Of a stretch of 35,738 nt of DNA, positions 33,101-35,738 are shown piece after piece. Position 1 is the first letter of the stretch. Each line of letters starts with the position of its first letter. Below the pieces are notes generated by a model that searched no databases, was not told where the DNA came from, and saw only the letters and a list, made by a program, of their open reading frames with translations. The DNA is from an uncultured Clostridia bacterium. GTDB taxonomy: Bacteria > Bacillota > Clostridia > Oscillospirales > Acutalibacteraceae. The stretch lies in contig CALGRR010000033.1 of assembly GCA_937880805.1 (NCBI GenBank), positions 1 through 35,738 of the forward strand, read 5' to 3'. The position numbers and the translations under genes are program-made.

Positions 33101-35625
33101 TTAACATCAACGAAACGGCCGTAAACCGTGTGGTCTGATTCACCGAGATAGAATTCCTGGGGCCATGTGAGAGCTGTTGTGAGATTTGCATCTGCATAGT
33201 AACCTGTGAAGATATAGCCTTCAACATAAGGATCTGTATCAGGTCTGTCCATAAGAGCAGGAATGCTTTCATCCTCATTGGGTGAAATCTCATCAACTCT
33301 GATGGGAGCAACTGCTGCACCGTCTTTTGTGAGAGGAACAACGTTGCCGTTCTCATCCGTTGTCTGAGGCTGAACAAGAAGTCCGAGAGGAGCTGTTACC
33401 CATTTTGCATAAAGATTGAGGTTGCTTGCGGGCATTGTGAATATATCGGGAACTCTTCTCGTAAGCTCTGCATCATAATAAAGTCCGTCAAGAACAAAAT
33501 GCTCTTTAGTGCCCACAACATCATAGCCGTATTTAACCTCTATCTGATCGCCTGCGGCTGCAGCGTTTGAGAATCTGTAATAGTCGTTACTATTAATAAC
33601 TCCGTCAGGAGCAGGTGCACCGTAGCCCTCATCGCCGCCGACGTCGTTATTGGCATAAACCGTGATATGATATCTCTGAGCTTCATAATAGAAGGTAATC
33701 TCAGCAGGATTTGTCATACCGTCAATAACAAGTGTTTTAACGTCTGACTGACCTGAGGTAAAGTTGTAATTATCAATACTGCCGAGTGCATAAGCTGTTG
33801 CAGTTGCACCTACGGGAACCGCATCGGCTACTCCGTTATTATCCATATCAACATAGAGAGGCTCTGCAACGTCATTACCGAATGCATCTTTGAAATTAAC
33901 CTTAACGGTTACCGTGGAGCTGTAGCCATCGGGGAATGTGAGAGCTTCATACTTCGCGATAAGATCTGAGGTTGCCGAGTTGATTTCCGTCTGATTTGTA
34001 TCAGGCTTCTGAAGAATGGCACCTGCTTTATCCATTGCAGCCTTGAACTCATTGAATTTGGTTGCATCTGCAAAATTGGAGTTATTCAGAGGATTGATGC
34101 CCTTGTTGAAGGTTACTGTGTCTGAAGCATGCAACGATGTGCTATATGATGTTCCCGTGCCCTTAAGGATATTCATATAAACATTATAGAGGTCTGTGGT
34201 GTTGTAAACTTCAAACGCCATTGCCATACCGGCTGTACCCCAAACATTGTTTTGATATCCATCAACCTCAGCAAACGATTGAGTTACAATGGCATAATCT
34301 TTATAGCCTATTGTGTTGAACGAACTCTGGAAATATATTTCCATCCAGTCGCCGCGTTCATGGATTAACTGTCTGTTGCCTTCGCCGATAGAAACCGTGC
34401 TTGAAGTTCCGCTGTTATTCAGTTTTATAGTACCCGTAGTGGTGAAATCCGAAGGTACTGTAACGCCGTCTCCCTTGAACCAGTTTGAGGGGTTACTTGA
34501 ATTACTCGTGTAAACCCATTTTGAATGGAAACCGTGACCGTCACTGTGACCGGTATCTGCTATCATATAAACCTGTCTGAGGTTAAGGTTTGCAACGTTA
34601 CCGCCATCTCTGCGGATATCAACATAAGCCAACGCTCTCGGACGGTTGTTGTTGTTTTCCTTCAAAAGGACATTTTCGCCGGTACTGTTTCGTATGGGGT
34701 CGGCGTCTGTTGTGTGGAAGCTTATCATAGTACCGCCGGGATGCAGTTTTGCACCAACATCAGTGGCAGTGTCTGACCAGTTACCTTCCGCATCGTTACC
34801 CAATCCGGCAAAGTCCGAACCGGCGCCAACAGTGGAGCTGTAATAGTTAACATAACCTTTATTCCAAGCACCGTCGCCGGTACCGTCGGTAACAGTGGTA
34901 CCGCTTCCGAAGCCGCCGGCATAAACGTTACGGCCCTGAATGGTAAATGTGGCACTCAGATAAACATATCTATTTCCGTTCTCACTCGGAGTCCAGCTTG
35001 TGTTCCACCATTTTCTATAACCAAAAAGGTGATAACCGGACTGCATAAGAGTTTTTTCAACATGCTGATAAGCATATGCGGTGTAGGTTTTGCTGTCACC
35101 GTTAAAGCTGTATGTGATTTCCCAAACAATATCGTCACCGACAGTTGCGGTACCGGTATTTACGAGCCAGGTATATTCCCATGCGGATTTGCCGTCAACC
35201 GCTGCAACCGACTTACCAACATCACCGGTAGTTACGCTAATATTCGTACCCGAGGTTGTGGCTGACTTAAGTTCAATATTAACGGTGCCGTCGGGCTTTC
35301 TGCCAATGAACTTAACACTGATCTTGGAAGCTGCCGGTGTTTCACCCGCATATGCAGCTCCGGCAAGAGCAGAAGCCGCACCTTCCGGAATACCTGAAGG
35401 CGTTGCCTTAACAACCTTTGTGCCCGGAAGCAACGGATTGCTGTCACCGCCGACTCTGATTACGGGGTCTGTTGCTGTTGTATCAACATAATGCGGAGTG
35501 TAGTCATACTTCGGTTTATTTTCAGAATACGCATATTCTGCCGAAGCAAATGTTGATACGGGGGCTACTGTCATCAGCATAGTCACTGCAAGAATGACGC
35601 TGACGATTCTTTTTAATTTGCTCAA
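27193..35625 (-). CDS. G1: giant secreted dockerin protein with unique N-terminal domain, FIVAR-like segment and InlB-type repeats
   Basis: First gene of the unit, 2810 residues. A TTG at 35623-35625 is chosen: GGAGGG (35633-35638) lies 7 nt upstream and the result is a clean signal peptide (1-29, MSKLKRIV, hydrophobic core, STFASA). A GTG at 35671-35673 would lie within about 10 nt of the predicted transcript start and lacks a Shine-Dalgarno sequence. Order: unrecognised domain rich in aromatic residues (about 30-505), FIVAR-like helical segment (518-563), MucBP/InlB-type units (570-995), cohesin-like module (1000-1205), about sixteen more InlB-type and MucBP-like units (1212-2633), pre-dockerin module (2634-2714) and dockerin (2715-2810). 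There is no enzyme motif and no LPXTG. As the only member with a unique N-terminal domain, it is the best candidate for ligand binding. Confidence 0.93.
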   Translation of the reverse strand: MSKLKRIVSVILAVTMLMTVAPVSTFASAEYAYSENKPKYDYTPHYVDTTATDPVIRVGGDSNPLLPGTKVVKATPSGIPEGAASALAGAAYAGETPAASKISVKFIGRKPDGTVNIELKSATTSGTNISVTTGDVGKSVAAVDGKSAWEYTWLVNTGTATVGDDIVWEITYSFNGDSKTYTAYAYQHVEKTLMQSGYHLFGYRKWWNTSWTPSENGNRYVYLSATFTIQGRNVYAGGFGSGTTVTDGTGDGAWNKGYVNYYSSTVGAGSDFAGLGNDAEGNWSDTATDVGAKLHPGGTMISFHTTDADPIRNSTGENVLLKENNNNRPRALAYVDIRRDGGNVANLNLRQVYMIADTGHSDGHGFHSKWVYTSNSSNPSNWFKGDGVTVPSDFTTTGTIKLNNSGTSSTVSIGEGNRQLIHERGDWMEIYFQSSFNTIGYKDYAIVTQSFAEVDGYQNNVWGTAGMAMAFEVYNTTDLYNVYMNILKGTGTSYSTSLHASDTVTFNKGINPLNNSNFADATKFNEFKAAMDKAGAILQKPDTNQTEINSATSDLIAKYEALTFPDGYSSTVTVKVNFKDAFGNDVAEPLYVDMDNNGVADAVPVGATATAYALGSIDNYNFTSGQSDVKTLVIDGMTNPAEITFYYEAQRYHITVYANNDVGGDEGYGAPAPDGVINSNDYYRFSNAAAAGDQIEVKYGYDVVGTKEHFVLDGLYYDAELTRRVPDIFTMPASNLNLYAKWVTAPLGLLVQPQTTDENGNVVPLTKDGAAVAPIRVDEISPNEDESIPALMDRPDTDPYVEGYIFTGYYADANLTTALTWPQEFYLGESDHTVYGRFVDVNGKIIFESNGGSNIDDMPFTAGTQVNAPADPTREGYDFAGWYTDNTFATAINWPVTQPDNTGFVAYAKWTPQEHYIRFNLNNPNPSPYDTKEIQPRKGLSDSEFKSEDIPNPPRRFGYVFDRWMYNDGTGAVNYTFKKYPTKDIEVVALWRSVDDSAFVGIEGYEKLSGEYKTLYDANTNPDGAKIQAGDIVTFRMTSLANFYVGSTLFVFMYDKDFFEFVPGTTTMFKLNGENEYVSGINATFTEVTNSSLLEARWPADLVAEKNDYAAMQIAIDPTVAADDYFVAPMKDGEWLIEFQLKVKDNATGSGKVYMDNAWTRSGANPMGTMFYGWAENSTDPVYDTINNTVYPDLTNATETIVLDATPPVDTTVKLYAAPGAFSDNTNEKTYTGRAETEIIGYTDPEREGYKLAGWKNKDTASEYAAWDAGYYAKAGYGDVVEFEADWQPLPFEADFYMGIDGAHYKQVEVLFDAAVTPPATPPTKTGYVFAGWSTDGENVLTDLGTMDTTEGKKYYAVWDPAEDTAFTVEAYVLAENENVYQTYTYTGTTDSTVKIVREADVPATPEAGVTYITVESIEADLEFYVFDEDDANNALPITGTIDPEGKLVLKVYFEGKPVTVTFDADGGKFSNGEGQYLSIGSFNEPIAIPPENPTKYGYDFVEWAEFSEDYTYYEDEAFFASWTPTSTNIQFIADGVQIGELVETEFGKAPKAPTAPSKTGWEFKGWKETADGTDYVTTLPAVDVINDEETGIAKTYYAHYEQVEINVIYKVTYADGRVETKYTDKYFAGTEVTIRAAETLKGHTFSGWKRADGSDAVNFTMGTEEVIISGTFTANSIGIVFNANGGTFGSTEETTVNTTFNTTINLPAEPTKAGYTFKGWATSATATSGSTSLGTLTEESGKYYAVWEANTVTYYIDVYVMDTTGAYPETPETTTSTGKVDSEVTYTPTAMTGFEIAEESVLEGTIPATEELHLVVKYKRNQWNLITTMDGETVDTIPYYFEQAVADPPEPQKTGYSFGGWTPSVPETMPNNDVTLTATMNPNTYNVIYDYKGGTYQGAATTSLPKTYGTVIPSNDIATDAIVYEGHTFAYWVVAGTDTPVEFTETTPVVPVDGITFEAVYTVNEYTVTYSNRGTTVAQFEVPYGTTIEDIKANYAPGEELNPYYTGHTFKDWAWDSIGATMPARDVTVLADWSVNTYKIEFNENGGSPVTDIEVPFNSSTNFSGVTTKSGYNFEYWYLDDENTKFNVPTEMPALDELYGSSTITLNAKWSVKAYSITFESKGGSDVAKIEANYGDSIPALATPERKGYTFDYWYLTNENTKFEIGTTMPALDDLYGSANITLNAKWTVKTITITFDSKGGSAVAPITLNYGDYIANRPADPTMEGYTFTGWNTQEDGTGDAYTVPEYMEHDEDITVYATWEKNQYTITFNSDQGSAVDPIIAYYGDPITVPADPTREGYEFKYWYYRNRGEAYDFGTTMPALDVKHNINTKSITLTAFWEIQKYTITFDTDGGSAVAPITEDYGTAITKPSDPTKPGYTFLRWDTEIPGTMPANNMTIKAVWEANEYTIAFEENGGTDVENITKAYDTDVTAPANPTKKGHNFVHWYEQGSEDTAYVFNKMPLGGVTLYAKWDAIEYTININANGGTNKDGSAIESIAQDYGTEITAPADPVKEGYTFNGWFVAGTETKYTFPETMPDENVNIEAKWTINPYDVIFYNYDGTEYNKTSPDFGTAIAAPEGEPVREHYTFVGWSLTNDTTDDETETPIDFATANLTVTVGGNKFYPIFKRVPVTLELIANSSARVTTDGAEPPITGYIYGIAAKTNVAKLTEKYLAVKGDGELIVTPTKYNLCGTGTKVEVYDNVDQVVVETYYIVIFGDLNGDSYTDTIDRSMLINEVFGNTIWSQPKNLNDEDNDDYAYHLVLAADLNGDGNVRDNDLSLITDVTLYAATIKQEVELTTESKMVYPS
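27196..27726 (-). other. G1 pre-dockerin module plus dockerin
   Basis: The pre-dockerin module (27484-27726, 81 residues) contains GYIYGI, KGDGELIV and CGTGTKVEVYD. The dockerin (27196-27483) has loops GDLNGDSYTDTID and ADLNGDGNVRDND with Asp/Asn ligands kept in both. An extra-long acidic connector (PKNLNDEDNDDYAY) lies between them. Confidence 0.85.
32011..32628 (-). other. G1 internal cohesin-like module
   Basis: Residues about 1000-1205 show AKIQAGDIVTFRMTSLANFYVG, LFVFMYDKDFFEFVPG, and WLIEFQLKVKDNATGSGKVYM, parallel to the modules near the N-termini of G2 and G4. Here the module sits mid-chain between two InlB-repeat stretches. Confidence 0.5.
33937..34074 (-). other. FIVAR-like helical segment in G1
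   Basis: Residues 518-563 (FADATKFNEFKAAMDKAGAI and following, with INSATSDLIAKYEAL) fit the short three-helix FIVAR pattern found in many Gram-positive surface proteins. It probably acts as a spacer or carbohydrate-associated module. Confidence 0.55.
34111..35538 (-). other. Unrecognised N-terminal domain of G1
   Basis: Residues about 30-505 contain no InlB-type repeat. They are rich in Trp, Tyr, Gly, Asn and Ser (GYRKWWNTSW, NRYVYLSATF, HSDGHGFHSKW, IHERGDWMEIYFQSSF). Codon choice differs from the rest of the operon: prolines are mostly CCG here (6 of the first 9 after the signal peptide) but mostly CCC in the repeats. I do not recognise the family. Position at the exposed end suggests binding to a glycan or surface ligand, which is inference. 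Confidence 0.6.
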
Positions 35626-35687
35626 AAATAATCCCTCCAAATTAAAAATTTTGAACATGAAATAGATGGGCACTATTACACATTGTT

Positions 35688-35716
35688 ATTATATCACCGC
35701 AAGTCAACCGTGTCAA
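35688..35716 (-). promoter_or_regulatory. Full-consensus sigma-A promoter of the giant operon
   Basis: On the minus strand: -35 TTGACA (35711-35716), 17-bp spacer, -10 TATAAT (35688-35693). Transcription would start near 35681, about 55 nt before the TTG start of G1. A second TTGACT (35702-35707) repeats the -35 sequence 9 bp downstream and could be part of an operator. Confidence 0.9.
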
Positions 35717-35738
35717 TTATAAATATTATTTATTATAA
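35717..35738 (-). promoter_or_regulatory. A/T-only upstream (UP-like) element
   Basis: All 22 bases directly upstream of the -35 box, up to the window edge, are A or T. Such tracts raise promoter strength by contacting the alpha subunit of RNA polymerase. It may continue beyond the window. Confidence 0.55.

Noticed and set aside
16294..35625. LPXTG sortase signal or S-layer domain for cell wall anchoring
   Set aside because: Each chain ends in a dockerin within about 10-25 residues of the stop; no LPXTG, hydrophobic tail or S-layer motif is present.
35671..35673. GTG as the start of the first giant gene
   Set aside because: It lies within about 10 nt of the predicted transcription start, has no Shine-Dalgarno sequence, and would add residues before a typical signal peptide; the TTG at 35623-35625 has GGAGGG 7 nt upstream.

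Overview
The window is a minus-strand block from an anaerobic, probably gut-dwelling, low-to-moderate-GC Clostridia (Oscillospiraceae/Ruminococcaceae-like). This assignment is inferred from dockerin modules, InlB-type B-repeats, strong GGAGG ribosome binding sites and sigma-A type promoters. No rRNA or other taxonomic marker is present. All supported genes are read right to left.

Region 1 (35738 down to about 2165) is one long transcription unit of four giant secreted proteins, labelled here in transcription order: G1 (27193-35625, 2810 aa), G2 (16294-27045, 3583 aa), G3 (8726-16141, 2471 aa) and G4 (2235-8582, 2115 aa). Together they hold about 11,000 residues. G1 is preceded by a full-consensus promoter (TTGACA, 17 bp, TATAAT) with an all-A/T upstream element. 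No convincing promoter is seen in the three gaps of roughly 115-150 bp between the genes, and a hairpin terminator lies after G4. Each protein has a Sec signal peptide, long runs of 65-80 residue InlB B-repeat-like (Flg_new / Listeria-Bacteroides repeat), MucBP-like and SHIRT-like modules, then a conserved module of about 80-105 residues and a C-terminal dockerin. Each also carries at least one cohesin-like beta-sandwich module: near the N-terminus in G2, G3 and G4 (two in G4), and in the middle of G1. G1 additionally has an unrecognised N-terminal domain of about 475 residues and a FIVAR-like helical segment. No LPXTG motif or S-layer homology domain is visible, so surface attachment, if any, would run through the dockerins.

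Region 2 (2097 down to 1) is an unrelated housekeeping operon with its own promoter: a CofE-like (F420-0:gamma-glutamyl ligase family) protein followed 20 bp later by guaA, cut by the window edge. This GuaA lacks the usual N-terminal glutaminase domain.

The most interesting candidate system is the four-gene dockerin/cohesin-like giant protein operon. Carrying a possible cohesin-like partner and a dockerin in the same chain suggests a self-assembling or scaffold-attached extracellular fibre or matrix. The dockerins differ between the four proteins (one has diverged recognition residues, one has a broken second calcium loop). The intergenic gaps carry structured hairpins without U-tracts. The repeat arrays show signs of segmental duplication within and between the genes. 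No intergenic stretch exceeds 300 bases, and no tRNA, rRNA, CRISPR array, IS element or phage gene was seen.
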